Counted from the stretch's first letter, positions 43,218 through 53,049 are shown. The stretch is 64,000 nt of DNA from Paenibacillus sp. 481 (GCF_021223605.1 NZ_CP075175.1:620001-684000); one strand, 5' to 3'. Made by a program: numbers and translations. The notes: generated by a model from the sequence alone, not told the origin.

Positions 43218-45103
43218 AGCTGATCACCTCCATGTATGTTCTCATGAAGGACGACGGACATCACCGATGTCTGCCCTTTTTTCACCTGTGCAAATGGCGC
43301 AAAACTCCATGAGGCCACCTTATCTGAATTCGTTACAACCATCGGTGTAACTAACGATTTGGCATGCTTTTTAATGTAATTCAAATCAAATTTCACGAGT
43401 AATTGCCCCGGTTTCACTTCATCACCTTCCTGTACAACCGCTTGAAACCCAGCGCCATTTAACGCTGACGTTTCAATGCCGACATGAAGCAGCACTTCGA
43501 TGCCTTCATTTGTCTCAATACCTAATGCATGCATCGTTGGATACACATGTCGAATTCGACCATGTACGGGCGATACGAGCTCGCCTTTATCGGGAATAAA
43601 TCCAACCCCGTTACCAACTAGCTTTTTTGCAAAAATGGTATCCGGCACGTCCTCAATTGGTATCATGCGCCCTTGAACAGGGGCGACAAACCACGTTTGG
43701 TTCGTATTTCGCTGCAAACGCCTCATCATTTCTTCCCGAATAATTTCGGAGTATGTACCAAATACGACTTGCAAATGGCCTCCTCCTAAGCGGATAACAC
43801 CAGCCGCTCCAAGCATACGCAGCGCATGCCGATCGACCAACTTATCGTGAACGACACGCAAGCGAAGACGCGTAATGCACGCCTGAATGTCAATGATGTT
43901 ATCTTTTCCCCCTAATGCCTGAATAATGAGCGGTGCACGATGAAGTAGATCACTTCCCATATCATCAAGCAAGGAGCCTTCTATACGACCTGGGGTCGGG
44001 ATTTGGAATTTCTGGATGGCAAAGCGGAACAGGACATAGTAAATCAATCCAAATACAAGACCAATCGGAATGATCCAAATACCATTTGTAGACCGATGGA
44101 AATTGACAACGTAGTCAATTGCACCCGCAGAGAACGAGAAGCCGTGGCGTATGCCTAACTCCGCCGTGATCCACATGGCGCCACCTGTCAACACCGCATG
44201 CACTAAAAATAAATACGGCGCCGCAAACAAGAACGCAAATTCAATCGGTTCTGTAATACCGGTTAACAACGAGACTAAGGCCGCCGTCATGTACGTTTTG
44301 CGTACTTTGGGGCGCAAATCCTCACGAGACTCATGCACGATGGCTAGCGCAACTGCTGGCAGCGCAAACATCATAATCGGATATAGACCTGCCATATAAA
44401 TGCCTGCTGTCGGGTCGCCTGCAAAGAAGCGTGGCAAATCCCCACTAAAATGCATCCCATTCGCATCGGTGTATGAGCCGAGTTGGAACCAGTAAATGTT
44501 GTTCAGCAAATGATGCAGACCGAACGCGATTAACACTCGATGTAGGACACCGTATAAAAATACGCCGAAACCGCCCATCGCCAGCAGTTCTTGGCTTAAA
44601 AAGCGGATTCCGTCCTGCATATATGGAGCAAGCAGTACGAGAACTCCTGATAAGAGCGTCGATCCTAGCATTGTTGTTAATACGACAAAGCGTGGGCCAC
44701 CAAAAAATTGTAAATATTCTGGAAACTTAACATCTTTCGAATACTGGTGCAGCACACCTGCCATAATTCCGAACAAAATCCCGTTTACCACGGTTGGCTC
44801 ATAAGCGGTTTGTCCCCAATGTTGCAACAGCTGATCAAAAATAAACATGCCAAGCAAACTGGATAAACTCGCCACGCCTGAATTGTTCGTTAACCCGAGC
44901 GCTACCCCGACTGCAAAAATATACGGCAACACATGAAACACGGTATTGCCTGTCAGTTGGAACAACGACGCTGCATCATGCCAGCCTATGCTTTGCAACA
45001 AATGTCCCGCAGCGAGACACAAGGCAGCGGCAGGTAATGCGATTAGCGGCTGCATCATCGCGCGCGATAACTGTTGCAGCAGTCCTAACTGATTCAAGGG
45101 CAT
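43214..45103 (-). CDS. PTS EIICBA, N-acetylglucosamine type
   Basis: The 629-residue complete PTS permease has EIIC (about 1-365, ten hydrophobic segments), EIIB (about 385-460, Cys in IQACITRLRLRV) and EIIA (about 480-620, phospho-His in VLLHVGIETSALNG). LHHLLNNIYWFQLGSY and GDLPRFFAGDPTAGIYM place it in the GlcNAc group (NagE-like) rather than the glucose group. ATG with AGGAGAGG 4 bases upstream is the start. It overlaps ptsI by 4 bases. Its EIIA could also serve the EIIA-less EIICB at 28.6-30.1 kb. Confidence 0.92.
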   Translation of the reverse strand: MPLNQLGLLQQLSRAMMQPLIALPAAALCLAAGHLLQSIGWHDAASLFQLTGNTVFHVLPYIFAVGVALGLTNNSGVASLSSLLGMFIFDQLLQHWGQTAYEPTVVNGILFGIMAGVLHQYSKDVKFPEYLQFFGGPRFVVLTTMLGSTLLSGVLVLLAPYMQDGIRFLSQELLAMGGFGVFLYGVLHRVLIAFGLHHLLNNIYWFQLGSYTDANGMHFSGDLPRFFAGDPTAGIYMAGLYPIMMFALPAVALAIVHESREDLRPKVRKTYMTAALVSLLTGITEPIEFAFLFAAPYLFLVHAVLTGGAMWITAELGIRHGFSFSAGAIDYVVNFHRSTNGIWIIPIGLVFGLIYYVLFRFAIQKFQIPTPGRIEGSLLDDMGSDLLHRAPLIIQALGGKDNIIDIQACITRLRLRVVHDKLVDRHALRMLGAAGVIRLGGGHLQVVFGTYSEIIREEMMRRLQRNTNQTWFVAPVQGRMIPIEDVPDTIFAKKLVGNGVGFIPDKGELVSPVHGRIRHVYPTMHALGIETNEGIEVLLHVGIETSALNGAGFQAVVQEGDEVKPGQLLVKFDLNYIKKHAKSLVTPMVVTNSDKVASWSFAPFAQVKKGQTSVMSVVLHENIHGGDQL

Positions 45104-45180
45104 CCTCTCCTTCTACCTTGAATGGTAAGGGTACGCTGTCTTATTGTCAAAATAAATGTACGTGATTTATTCAACAAGAA

Positions 45181-45216
45181 AAGCCGGGTCCGTGCAGCGC
45201 ATGCACCCCCGGCCTT
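45181..45216 (-). terminator. Terminator of the CoA-binding protein gene
   Basis: AAGCCGGG...TGCA and TGCA...CCCGGC form a GC-rich stem with a short internal bulge; the minus strand continues TTTTCTT. Confidence 0.75.
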
Positions 45217-45225
45217 ATGAACGAA

Positions 45226-45654
45226 TTACTGCTTGCCGTGAGGCAGCAAAATAGAATCCAACACTTTGATGCATAGGTCCATAACGACCGTCAAGCCGTG
45301 CTCAGCCGCATGTTGTGCCGCTTCTTCGTTAATGACGCCCTGCTGCATCCAAATCGATTTCGCGCCAACTTCAACCGCTTCGCGAGCGATGTCTAGGCAA
45401 AATTCACTGCGACGAAATACGTTAACGATGTCGATTGGTTCGGGAACATCTTTTAAGGAAGCATAGCATTTCTCTCCTAGAATGTGCTCTGCTTTCGGAT
45501 TAACGGGAATGATGCGATAGCCTTTGCGTTGCATCGCTTCCGCAACCATATGAGAGACTCGAGTAGGATCATCAGACAAACCGACTACCGCCACAGTCTG
45601 ACTTTGATTTAACAACTGCTTAATTTGTTCTTGCGATGGATTTTCGTAAGCCAT
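45226..45654 (-). CDS. CoA-binding domain protein (YccU type)
   Basis: The protein of about 142 residues is a stand-alone CoA-binding (Rossmann-like) domain. Characteristic stretches are QTVAVVGLSDDPTRVSHMVAEAM, the loop YRIIPVNPKAEHILGEKCYASL and DIVNVFRRSE, then IWMQQGVINEEAA and the late VVMDLCIKV. The family matches E. coli YccU, whose function is not established. ATG at 45654 has AAGGAG 9-10 bases upstream; a GTG at 45663 directly abuts that site and is less likely. It follows aroA by 18 bp on the same strand and may be co-transcribed with it. Confidence 0.88.
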   Translation of the reverse strand: MAYENPSQEQIKQLLNQSQTVAVVGLSDDPTRVSHMVAEAMQRKGYRIIPVNPKAEHILGEKCYASLKDVPEPIDIVNVFRRSEFCLDIAREAVEVGAKSIWMQQGVINEEAAQHAAEHGLTVVMDLCIKVLDSILLPHGKQ

Positions 45655-45672
45655 CAAGTTCACTCCTTAATA

Positions 45673-46983
45673 TTAGTTGCTGGATTCCACCCACTCGACG
45701 TTCGCGCCAAGTGCACGCAAATGGTCGAAGTATTGCGGGTACGATTTCGCTACGTGATGCGCGTCGTGAATACGGAGCGGCTGCTTCGCACGCAAACCTA
45801 CGACTGTAAGCGCCATAATAACACGATGATCATAGTGCGCGTTAATGTCGACGCCGCCCTCTACGCCTTCTGGGCGTCCGTGAACGATAATTTCAGCTTG
45901 ACGTTCTTCGACGTTAGCCCCAGCTTTTTTTAATTCGTTCAAATAATCGGTTATGCGGTCACACTCTTTATACCGCAAATTTTCTACATTGTAGAAACGC
46001 GAAGTACCTTCGGCAAACACTGCTGCCGCTACCATTGCTAGCACACCGTCTGTAAATTCGTCTCCGTCAAACTCACCAGCTTGAAGCTGACCTTGACTCT
46101 GAATATGAACGACATTGTCCGCATGCGTAAGTGGTACTCCCATCGTGCGCAATACGTCAACAACTGCTCGTTCGCCTTGCTTGCTATCCACGGTCAAACC
46201 GCGCACCTGAATATCAGACTGCGTAACCGATGCGGCTGCTAAAATGGCAGCTGAACCCGGGTAGTCGCCTTGTACGGTGTATGTCTTAGCTTCATACTGT
46301 TGGCGACCTTGTACACGATAGTGCATTAAATCTTCACTTGCCTCTATGATAATACCCGCTTCGGCCAGCACTTCTAACGTCTGACCTACGACGACTTTCG
46401 ATTTCAAGTCTTCCGTTACTTCGATCGTCGTATCTTGTTCAAGCAGCGGCGTGACGAACAGCAGCGCACTCAAATATTGCGAGCTTACGTTACCCGATAC
46501 GCGAATATGCCCGCCTTGTGGCTGACCGCCGCGAATCGTAATCGGCAATTTTCCTTCACGATGCTCAACTTCTACGCCCATTTGTTGGAGCGCTACGATT
46601 AAATCATCGTGTGGTCGTTTACCTAACGACTCTGGGTACGTGTTAACAAAATTCACTTCCGGCATTAATGCAGCGATCCCCATCAAGAAGCGTAGTACAG
46701 CCCCTGCATTGCCAACATTAAGCTCGCGAGCTGCGTTCGCAATATGTGGTTTTTTACCGAAGCCTGTAATGACCATTTTTGTATCGTCTTCTTCTAATAT
46801 AGCACCCATATCACGTAAGCAGCGGCGCATCGCGTCACTGTCCTCACTATGAGCTGGATAGTAGATCGTGCTTTTCCCTTCCGCCAAAGCTGCCACAAGC
46901 ATAAAGCGAGTGGTGTAGTTTTTAGAGGATAGTGCTTGGATCTCACCTTGTAAGCGAGAGGTTGGTTGTACAATAACATCCAT
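45673..46983 (-). CDS. aroA: EPSP synthase (3-phosphoshikimate 1-carboxyvinyltransferase), variant active site
   Basis: The enzyme of about 436 residues matches EPSP synthase, which joins PEP and shikimate-3-phosphate in aromatic biosynthesis. Family features include LNVGNAGAVLRFLMG, YPESLGKRPHDDLIVAL, SGNVSSQYLSALLFV, GDYPGSAAILAAAS, FTDGVLAMVAAA and NLRYKECDRI. It departs from classical class I enzymes in key loops: the N-terminal DKSISHR block reads SSKNYTTR, and the GNAGTAMRP block reads GNAGAVLRF. The substrate Lys and Arg are kept. ATG at 46983 is 11 bases after AAGGAG; ATG at 46992 is alternative. A shikimate kinase gene is 0.5 kb upstream. Confidence 0.88.
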   Translation of the reverse strand: MDVIVQPTSRLQGEIQALSSKNYTTRFMLVAALAEGKSTIYYPAHSEDSDAMRRCLRDMGAILEEDDTKMVITGFGKKPHIANAARELNVGNAGAVLRFLMGIAALMPEVNFVNTYPESLGKRPHDDLIVALQQMGVEVEHREGKLPITIRGGQPQGGHIRVSGNVSSQYLSALLFVTPLLEQDTTIEVTEDLKSKVVVGQTLEVLAEAGIIIEASEDLMHYRVQGRQQYEAKTYTVQGDYPGSAAILAAASVTQSDIQVRGLTVDSKQGERAVVDVLRTMGVPLTHADNVVHIQSQGQLQAGEFDGDEFTDGVLAMVAAAVFAEGTSRFYNVENLRYKECDRITDYLNELKKAGANVEERQAEIIVHGRPEGVEGGVDINAHYDHRVIMALTVVGLRAKQPLRIHDAHHVAKSYPQYFDHLRALGANVEWVESSN

Positions 46984-47164
46984 AAATGACATCTCTCCTT
47001 TTATCATATCCAGCTAAATAGCGCATTCATGCAAACAATATGCTGGTTTCGTGTTTATTGTATACGTGCACCAATTGACAAATAGAGCCACGATTCGTAC
47101 AATCACGTATGACTCCACTGCTTTTTCTATTTTCTACTTTACTATAGAACGGAGGAATTCGTAT

Positions 47165-47479
47165 ATGAATTCTATCGCTCAAATGGATGTTGCTACCTTA
47201 AAGCAACGCCTGCAACGCGGCGAAGCGTTAAATTTAATTGACGTGCGAGAGCACGATGAAGTCGTACACGGCATGATTACCGGCGCGAAACATATTCCAA
47301 TGGGGGAAATTCCCGACCGCTTAGATGAAATTGAACGCACAGAAGAAATTATTTTCATTTGCCGCGGTGGTGTACGTAGTGAACGCGTCTGTGAGTACTT
47401 GCAGCATGTTAATATTGCTGGAGCGGTCAACTTGACAGGCGGCATGATTGCATGGGCTGAATTAGAGAACGAAGATTAA
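47165..47479 (+). CDS. Rhodanese-like domain protein
   Basis: The 104-residue single-domain rhodanese has the active-site loop FICRGGVRSERV (Cys near residue 64). The fold markers ALNLIDVREHDEVVHGMITGA and AVNLTGGMIAWA are present. Such proteins carry sulfur as a persulfide, and the acceptor is unknown. ATG at 47165 follows GGAGGAATTCGTAT, which sets the start; a longer frame upstream lacks a site. It is a lone plus-strand gene between aroA and aroK, which are both on the minus strand. Confidence 0.9.
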   Translation: MNSIAQMDVATLKQRLQRGEALNLIDVREHDEVVHGMITGAKHIPMGEIPDRLDEIERTEEIIFICRGGVRSERVCEYLQHVNIAGAVNLTGGMIAWAELENED

Positions 47480-47537
47480 TCGTGTATCTATATTCGTTAG
47501 CCATTCATGTTTACCGTTAGTCTGATCGTGTTAACGC

Positions 47538-48062
47538 TTAACAGCGTTCGTCGCGCTGCTCAAGCAGTTGCATAATTTCGTCAGCAAGTTCGATGGCGGA
47601 ACGGAAGTCCGTCGGGATCGAAGCGTGTGCAAAATCGTACAAGCCTTGCCGTTCCGCCATTAATTGACGAATACGACGCTCAGCATCACCTTGCAGCAAC
47701 GGTCGGTTGCCGTCGCCGTGCACTCGTTTCACAATGGTTGACAATTGCGCCTGCAATCCTACCACCCAACCACTTTGCGCCATATGCAGACGATTCGCTT
47801 CGCGCAGAACAGCACCACCACCTGTTGCAATGACTACACCTGCTGGATTTCGCAGCAGCTCAGCTAATGCAGCACTCTCACAATCGCGAAAATACATCTC
47901 CCCTTTCGTCTCGAATAAATGGGGAATGGAGCAGCCTTCTCGTTCTACAATTTCGGTGTCCAAGTCTACAAACCTGTAATTTAGTCGTCTTGCCAATTCT
48001 TTCCCAACTGTTGATTTACCTGTACCCATAAATCCGACTAAAATAATATTTTCTTGATTCAT
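47538..48062 (-). CDS. aroK: Shikimate kinase
   Basis: The 174-residue kinase phosphorylates shikimate with ATP, one step before EPSP synthase. The Walker A GFMGTGKSTVGKELA is at residues 10-24, the shikimate-binding FVDLDTEIVEREG near 32-44, the FRDCESAALAEL helix, and VIATGGGAVLREANR near 75-90. Length is standard for AroK/AroL. The ATG has AAGGAG 8 bases upstream. It points in the same direction as aroA 0.5 kb downstream, with the rhodanese inserted on the other strand. Confidence 0.95.
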   Translation of the reverse strand: MNQENIILVGFMGTGKSTVGKELARRLNYRFVDLDTEIVEREGCSIPHLFETKGEMYFRDCESAALAELLRNPAGVVIATGGGAVLREANRLHMAQSGWVVGLQAQLSTIVKRVHGDGNRPLLQGDAERRIRQLMAERQGLYDFAHASIPTDFRSAIELADEIMQLLEQRDERC

Positions 48063-48241
48063 TTTGCATACTCCTTAAAAAACGTCACGTTTCTACCGAT
48101 AAACTTCCCATATGATACCACAGCTTTCTTTCGTTCGACAACGCTGTGATGTATAAATTAATGACTTTAGACGTAAAGATGGTAGTAAAAGATTCGGAGC
48201 CGAAAGCTTTATTCATCGGCATGTGTAGGAGTGAATCATTC

Positions 48242-48673
48242 ATGTCTACGTTACCAGCTTCAGATAGCGCATCGGTTCAACGTATTGCTGCAGCTCGTAT
48301 GCAAAAAATATTAGACCCGAACCATCCTCTTTGTCGAGAGGATATTGTATGGGCACTTAATTACGTGAAACGTAAACTCGTTGAGCAGGACGAAGCACTG
48401 CGTCGTCTTTCGCCAGAGCGTGTGCTCCATAACTTTCGTTATTTCGCTGAAGTATCGCTGCTGCTTCATCGCAGCAGTAGCCAAAGTCAAGAGTCCGACC
48501 GTTTGCGTTCATACTTAGCAGAAGCTGCGTATGGGTTGTGGGAGCCAACTGCTAGTTCAATCAAATCATCGGCCACAGCACCCCCGACCAGTACAGAAAG
48601 CTCTGCTAATCTAGCAAACACATCCCGCGCAGCTCATACAGATAGCACAGAAACAACGAACGCCGAACCCTGA
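48242..48673 (+). CDS. Hypothetical protein with Ser/Thr-rich tail
   Basis: I do not recognise this protein of about 143 residues. The first 90 residues are helical and charged (VQRIAAARMQKILDPNHPLCREDI, ALNYVKRKLVEQDEALRRLS, VLHNFRYFAEVSLLL). The last 45 are low-complexity Ser/Thr/Ala. The ATG at 48242 has TAGGAG 10 bases upstream, while an earlier in-frame ATG has no site. There is no signal peptide. A stem-loop overlaps its stop codon. Confidence 0.6.
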   Translation: MSTLPASDSASVQRIAAARMQKILDPNHPLCREDIVWALNYVKRKLVEQDEALRRLSPERVLHNFRYFAEVSLLLHRSSSQSQESDRLRSYLAEAAYGLWEPTASSIKSSATAPPTSTESSANLANTSRAAHTDSTETTNAEP

Positions 48674-48687
48674 TGGGTTCGGCGTTC
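48658..48687 (+). terminator. Stem-loop overlapping the stop codon of the hypothetical gene
   Basis: A perfect 13-bp stem (48658-48670 with 48675-48687) has the TGA stop in its 4-base loop region. The following bases are only moderately T-rich, so termination strength is uncertain. Confidence 0.55.
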
Positions 48688-48771
48688 TGCGTTCTGCATC
48701 GCTTTACGTGTTAGCAGGACGCAGGACTCAGCAATGCTCCCTCACGGAATGACCCCTTCGCTGATGCGAAA

Positions 48772-50181
48772 TTATGACATCCAGTTAAAATGGAACGAGC
48801 CTTCTTTGTCCACGCGCTTAAAAGTATGAGCGCCGAAATAATCACGTTGTGCTTGCAACAAGTTAGCAGGCAAACGCTCCGTGCGATAGCTGTCGAAGTA
48901 CGCCAACGCAGACGCGAAGCCAGGAACAGGCACGCCGTATTGCAAAGCTTGACATACAACATCACGCCAAGCTGCTTGATACGTCTCTACAATGTTCTTG
49001 AAGTAGGAATCAAGCAACAAGTTTCTTAATTCAGGATCACGGTCGTACGCGTCTTTAATGTTTTGCAAGAAGCGTGAACGGATAATACAGCCACCGCGGA
49101 AAATCATCGCAATGTCGCCGTAGCGCAAATCCCAGCCGTATTCATCAGATGCTGCACGCATTTGTGCAAATCCTTGTGCGTAGGACACGATTTTGCTCGC
49201 ATACAACGCTTTGCGTACGCTCTCGATAAATGCAGCTTTGTCGCCTGTAAACGACTTTGTTGCAGGCCCTTGCAAAATTTTGCTTGCTGCAACGCGCTCT
49301 TCTTTCAATGCTGACAAGAAGCGTGCAAATACAGACTCTGTAATCATGGACAACGGCACGCCCAAATCCAACGCGCTTTGGCTTGTCCATTTTCCAGTGC
49401 CTTTTTGGCCTGCCGAATCTAAAATAACGTCTACCATCGGCTTGCCTGTTTCATCATCATATTTAGAGAAAATGTCTGCTGTAATCTCAATTAAGTAGCT
49501 ATCCAATTCGCCATTGTTCCACTCACTGAAAATGGAGTGAAGCTCTTTAGCATCTACGTCAAGCACTGTTGTCATCAAGTGATACGCTTCACAAATCAAC
49601 TGCATATCGCCATACTCAATGCCGTTGTGAACCATTTTTACATAATGGCCTGCGCCATCTGGTCCAATGTATGTGCAACAAGCATCGCCACTTACTTTTG
49701 CCGAAATACTCGTCAAAATAGGTTCAACTAAACGATAAGCGCTCTCTTGGCCACCAGGCATAATGGACGGGCCATTCAACGCGCCCTCTTCTCCACCGGA
49801 TACACCTGCTCCAATAAAGCGGAACCCTTTGTCCTCCAAATATTTGCTGCGACGTTGTGTGTCTGGAAAATGTGCATTACCGCCATCGATAATAATATCG
49901 CCTTGGTCCAAATGTGGCAGCAAGGAGTCAATCGTTGCGTCTGTTGCTTGTCCAGCTTGAACCATGATCAAAACTTTGCGAGGTGCTTCTAGCGATTGCA
50001 CAAACTCTTCTATCGAGTATGTACCTGTCAATTGCTTACCAGCCGCTTCTTCTAGCAATGCGTCTGTTTTCTCACGGGAACGGTTGTATACAGAAACAGC
50101 GAATCCACGGCTCTCGATATTAAGAGCCAAGTTCTTGCCCATAACCGCCAGTCCAATGACACCGATTTGATTCTTTGCCAT
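48772..50181 (-). CDS. gndA: 6-phosphogluconate dehydrogenase, decarboxylating
   Basis: The 469-residue enzyme converts 6-phosphogluconate to ribulose-5-phosphate with NADP reduction in the pentose phosphate pathway. Visible features: the Rossmann start [22 protein letters not shown], the coenzyme-loop motif [10 protein letters not shown], the substrate signatures [19 protein letters not shown] and [16 protein letters not shown], and the late [13 protein letters not shown]. Length equals the homodimeric GndA/Gnd class. ATG at 50181 has GGTGGAG 6 bases upstream; the longer frame to 50223 is not supported. It is a single-gene unit. Confidence 0.96.
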   Translation of the reverse strand: MAKNQIGVIGLAVMGKNLALNIESRGFAVSVYNRSREKTDALLEEAAGKQLTGTYSIEEFVQSLEAPRKVLIMVQAGQATDATIDSLLPHLDQGDIIIDGGNAHFPDTQRRSKYLEDKGFRFIGAGVSGGEEGALNGPSIMPGGQESAYRLVEPILTSISAKVSGDACCTYIGPDGAGHYVKMVHNGIEYGDMQLICEAYHLMTTVLDVDAKELHSIFSEWNNGELDSYLIEITADIFSKYDDETGKPMVDVILDSAGQKGTGKWTSQSALDLGVPLSMITESVFARFLSALKEERVAASKILQGPATKSFTGDKAAFIESVRKALYASKIVSYAQGFAQMRAASDEYGWDLRYGDIAMIFRGGCIIRSRFLQNIKDAYDRDPELRNLLLDSYFKNIVETYQAAWRDVVCQALQYGVPVPGFASALAYFDSYRTERLPANLLQAQRDYFGAHTFKRVDKEGSFHFNWMS

Positions 50182-50398
50182 TTGGTTCTCCACCCTTTTA
50201 TCTAATTTTGTATTGCTAGCCATACATAGCGTTAGCCGTATGTATTGTTAACAATATCGTTATTGTAACGCACAGCAAAACACCCTGCAACCATTTACGG
50301 CTTAGCTATACATAGCTGACGTCTCATGGGAGGGTGTATTTGTTTCATTTTTTTTGATGTACGGATTAATCTATGTCCAAGCCCGATTTCCGTTCTAC

Positions 50399-50995
50399 TT
50401 ACCATTCCAGCTGAATCATCTCCGTCCTTAAAGCATTTAATTTTGTTTTGCAATCAGCTTGGAACTGCTCATCGGACCGCGCAATCGCTTCATACAATTC
50501 TGCTAACGCGTAATCAATTTCAAGGCGCAGTACACCCATCCTTTCTTCAGCCTGTGTAGATTCGTAGGCACGAATCATTTCTTCAGTCGTAATTACAGGG
50601 CGCTTTTGGTACAATACGCGCTGTTCTACCCCACAAATCTCAACGAGCCGAATTCGCTCCCCAAACATAATATTTTCAACAAACACTTGGCGGTCCTTAA
50701 AACGTTTGACCACCGCGTGTCCCCGTGCATCGCCGATCATTTTCTCCATAAACTCCGCTAATTTTTCATCGCGTATCGTGTAATCGCCTACAATTTTGTA
50801 GCGACGATGTACACGTTGAAACCGCAATTTCACCAATTTACGGCCTGTTCGTATGGATACGATGAATAATGCCTCATTTTCACTCCAATATAACGAATAT
50901 CCTTCTTGGATCAGATCGCGGATGAGGTTCTGAATTTGCCAACGGTCAAAGCGAAGCTCTAAATTACAATACTCGATTTCATCGCTCCGATTCAC
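50399..50995 (-). CDS. Conserved-looking hypothetical protein
   Basis: I do not recognise this protein of about 198 residues. It is soluble, charged and ends in a helical segment. The middle contains a basic strand-rich stretch (LVKLRFQRVHRRYKIVGDYTI) and VVKRFKDRQVFVENIMFGER, which could contact nucleic acid, but no named motif is present. GTG at 50995 is preferred because AAGGAGG is 8 bases upstream; TTG at 51001 is too close to it. It is divergent from yktB. Confidence 0.7.
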   Translation of the reverse strand: MNRSDEIEYCNLELRFDRWQIQNLIRDLIQEGYSLYWSENEALFIVSIRTGRKLVKLRFQRVHRRYKIVGDYTIRDEKLAEFMEKMIGDARGHAVVKRFKDRQVFVENIMFGERIRLVEICGVEQRVLYQKRPVITTEEMIRAYESTQAEERMGVLRLEIDYALAELYEAIARSDEQFQADCKTKLNALRTEMIQLEW

Positions 50996-51111
50996 GACCA
51001 ATGCCTCCTTCCATAACAGCGTATACTACATCATATGTTTAGGTAACTTGGTTATTGACAATAAAGAAGTAATGAAGTTTTAATGAAGCGGACAAGCTGC
51101 AAATAAAGATG

Positions 51112-51120
51112 TGATATAAT
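51112..51120 (+). promoter_or_regulatory. Extended -10 promoter of yktB
   Basis: TG-A-TATAAT lies 34 bp upstream of the yktB start codon; no good -35 is visible at the standard distance. Confidence 0.5.
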
Positions 51121-51153
51121 CATGATTAATGATGTTGGAAGGATGATTTAATC

Positions 51154-51783
51154 ATGTCATTTACAGGATTCAATGCGCACGATTTCGAGACGTTCTCCAT
51201 CGAAGGCTTGGATGAACGAATGGAAGCGATTCGTGAACGTATACAACCGAAATTCAGATCTATTGGGGAACATTTATGTGGCGATGCGGCCCTGTTAGCA
51301 GGACAGGAAATGTTTTTGCATATCGCCAAACATGCTCGCCGCACGGTTAACCCACCGAAGGATACATGGCTAGCCATCGGACCTAGTAAACGCGGCTATA
51401 AGTCGCTGCCGCATTTTCAAGTTGGTCTATTTGACGATCATGTTTTTATTTGGCTAGCATTCATTTATGAAGTTGTGAATAAGCAACAAATTGCTACGAA
51501 CATGCTTGCTGATACCGATCAGCTGCGCGAGCTTGTATCCGCAGATTACGTGATTTCACTCGATCATATGAATAAACAAGCTCATGCCTTGCAGGACTGG
51601 GATGACGCGCAACTACACACGATGCTCACTCGTTTCCGCGATGTGAAATCTGCTGAGTGGCTAGTTGGACGCCATATCGCTGCGGATGACCCTATCTTGC
51701 GTGATGGCACTGCCTTTATGGAACTCGTAAAGGATACCGTCACTACGTTAATGCCCTTATATAAACAAGCGCTTAAAGCTTAA
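51154..51783 (+). CDS. yktB: DUF1054 (YktB, UPF0637) family protein
   Basis: The 209-residue protein matches the YktB/UPF0637 family of Bacillales. Recognisable segments are [21 protein letters not shown], the conserved [42 protein letters not shown] and LYKQALKA at the end. No biochemical function is established. It is soluble with no signal peptide. The ATG has GGAAGGA about 9 bases upstream. It converges on an MFS exporter gene and shares a hairpin terminator with it. Confidence 0.88.
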   Translation: MSFTGFNAHDFETFSIEGLDERMEAIRERIQPKFRSIGEHLCGDAALLAGQEMFLHIAKHARRTVNPPKDTWLAIGPSKRGYKSLPHFQVGLFDDHVFIWLAFIYEVVNKQQIATNMLADTDQLRELVSADYVISLDHMNKQAHALQDWDDAQLHTMLTRFRDVKSAEWLVGRHIAADDPILRDGTAFMELVKDTVTTLMPLYKQALKA

Positions 51784-51802
51784 TTCAGCTGAACATTTGC
51801 TC

Positions 51803-51861
51803 AAAAGAAAAACGGTGAGCCCCATCTCCTATCGAGATAACGGGACTCACCGTTTTTCTTT
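51803..51861. terminator. Bidirectional terminator between yktB and the MFS gene
   Basis: A 16-bp perfect stem (AAAGAAAAACGGTGAG with CTCACCGTTTTTCTTT) encloses a loop with internal pairing. A and T runs serve both strands. Confidence 0.88.
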
Positions 51862-51864
51862 GAT

Positions 51865-53049
51865 TTAGTTGTTGATGGTTGCTTTCATCGGCCCACTATC
51901 TCTGTCTAATGTAGAGAAGCGTACGAGCAAGCCAATAACAGCTATACATAGTACTCCGCCTATAATAAACGGCAAGTTCACGTTCCAATTGAATACCGCA
52001 GTCGCCAGCAATGGACCTGCAATGCGACCAAAGCTATCCATAGAAGAATTCAACCCGGATGCAAGACCGTGGCTTACAGGCGTCTTCTGCGTAATTAATG
52101 AAGTAACACAAGGGCGAATCAAGGCATTGCCGATACCAAATACGCACAAGTAGATTGTCGCATCCACAACGTTCGAAGAGAGCAACAGCAAGAAAAAGCC
52201 TACTGCAGAAATAAGCAAGCCAGCCGCTATTGTTTTCTTCTCCCCACCGTTCTTGATGTAACGCCGAACAATTCCGCCCTGTACAAGGGCCCCCGCTAAG
52301 CCACAGAAGAAGAACATAAATCCGATCTGGGCTGGAGTAATACCTGGTATACGTTGTGCCTGGAAGTACAGCAGTGTTGCTTCAAGTCCTGCCAACGTAA
52401 ACGTAACGAAAAATGACAGCACATATAAATACTTCATGCGGCCTGTAAACGCTGTCCATCGCGAGGACGTTGGCTGTCCACTTTTACTCCGCTTCTCAGG
52501 TGGTAACGATTCTCGCAGTTGAACCATTCCCAGCAAAAATGTGACAAATGTCAATGCGGAAGCAACGTAAAATGGCGTATTATGGCCATAGTAACTTAAA
52601 ATTCCGCCAAAAGCAGGACCAAATGTAAAGCCTAGACCGATAGACACACCTACGAGTGCCATCCCTTTGGTTCGCTCTTCATTTGTTGTAATGTCCGCCA
52701 CATAAGCAACGATAACAGCGGCTACAGCCCCAGAGAAAAAGCCTCCCAAAAATCTAGATATGTACATTAACCACAATTGGCCATCCGCCAAGCCAAACAG
52801 CAAATAGCTAATACTAAATCCGAGTGTACCCATCAAAATTATCGGACGCCGTCCAATCCGCTCCGACCATGATCCCCATATTGGTGAAACAATAAAGGAA
52901 ACTAACGAATACAACGACAGCATCAATCCCAAGTGAAATTCGTTCGCCCCCGCGTCCGTTATCATGAGCGGTAGCACCGGGATGACGATACCAAACCCGA
53001 TAAACACCATCATCAACAGAAGCATGACGACGGTCATTTGCTTTTTCAT
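51865..53049 (-). CDS. MFS multidrug-type exporter (TetA/NorA/Bmr-like)
   Basis: The protein of about 394 residues has twelve hydrophobic segments and the DHA1 drug:proton antiporter layout. The loop 2-3 motif is GSWSERIGRRPIILMG, the motif C-like stretch GIGLGFTFGPAFGG is in TM5, and the N-terminal GFGIVIPVLPLMI is typical. It is probably an exporter of hydrophobic compounds; no specificity can be read. GGAGGG lies 9 bases before the ATG; GTG at 53052 could also be used. The plus-strand speA-type gene diverges. No dedicated regulator gene is adjacent. Confidence 0.88.
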   Translation of the reverse strand: MKKQMTVVMLLLMMVFIGFGIVIPVLPLMITDAGANEFHLGLMLSLYSLVSFIVSPIWGSWSERIGRRPIILMGTLGFSISYLLFGLADGQLWLMYISRFLGGFFSGAVAAVIVAYVADITTNEERTKGMALVGVSIGLGFTFGPAFGGILSYYGHNTPFYVASALTFVTFLLGMVQLRESLPPEKRSKSGQPTSSRWTAFTGRMKYLYVLSFFVTFTLAGLEATLLYFQAQRIPGITPAQIGFMFFFCGLAGALVQGGIVRRYIKNGGEKKTIAAGLLISAVGFFLLLLSSNVVDATIYLCVFGIGNALIRPCVTSLITQKTPVSHGLASGLNSSMDSFGRIAGPLLATAVFNWNVNLPFIIGGVLCIAVIGLLVRFSTLDRDSGPMKATINN

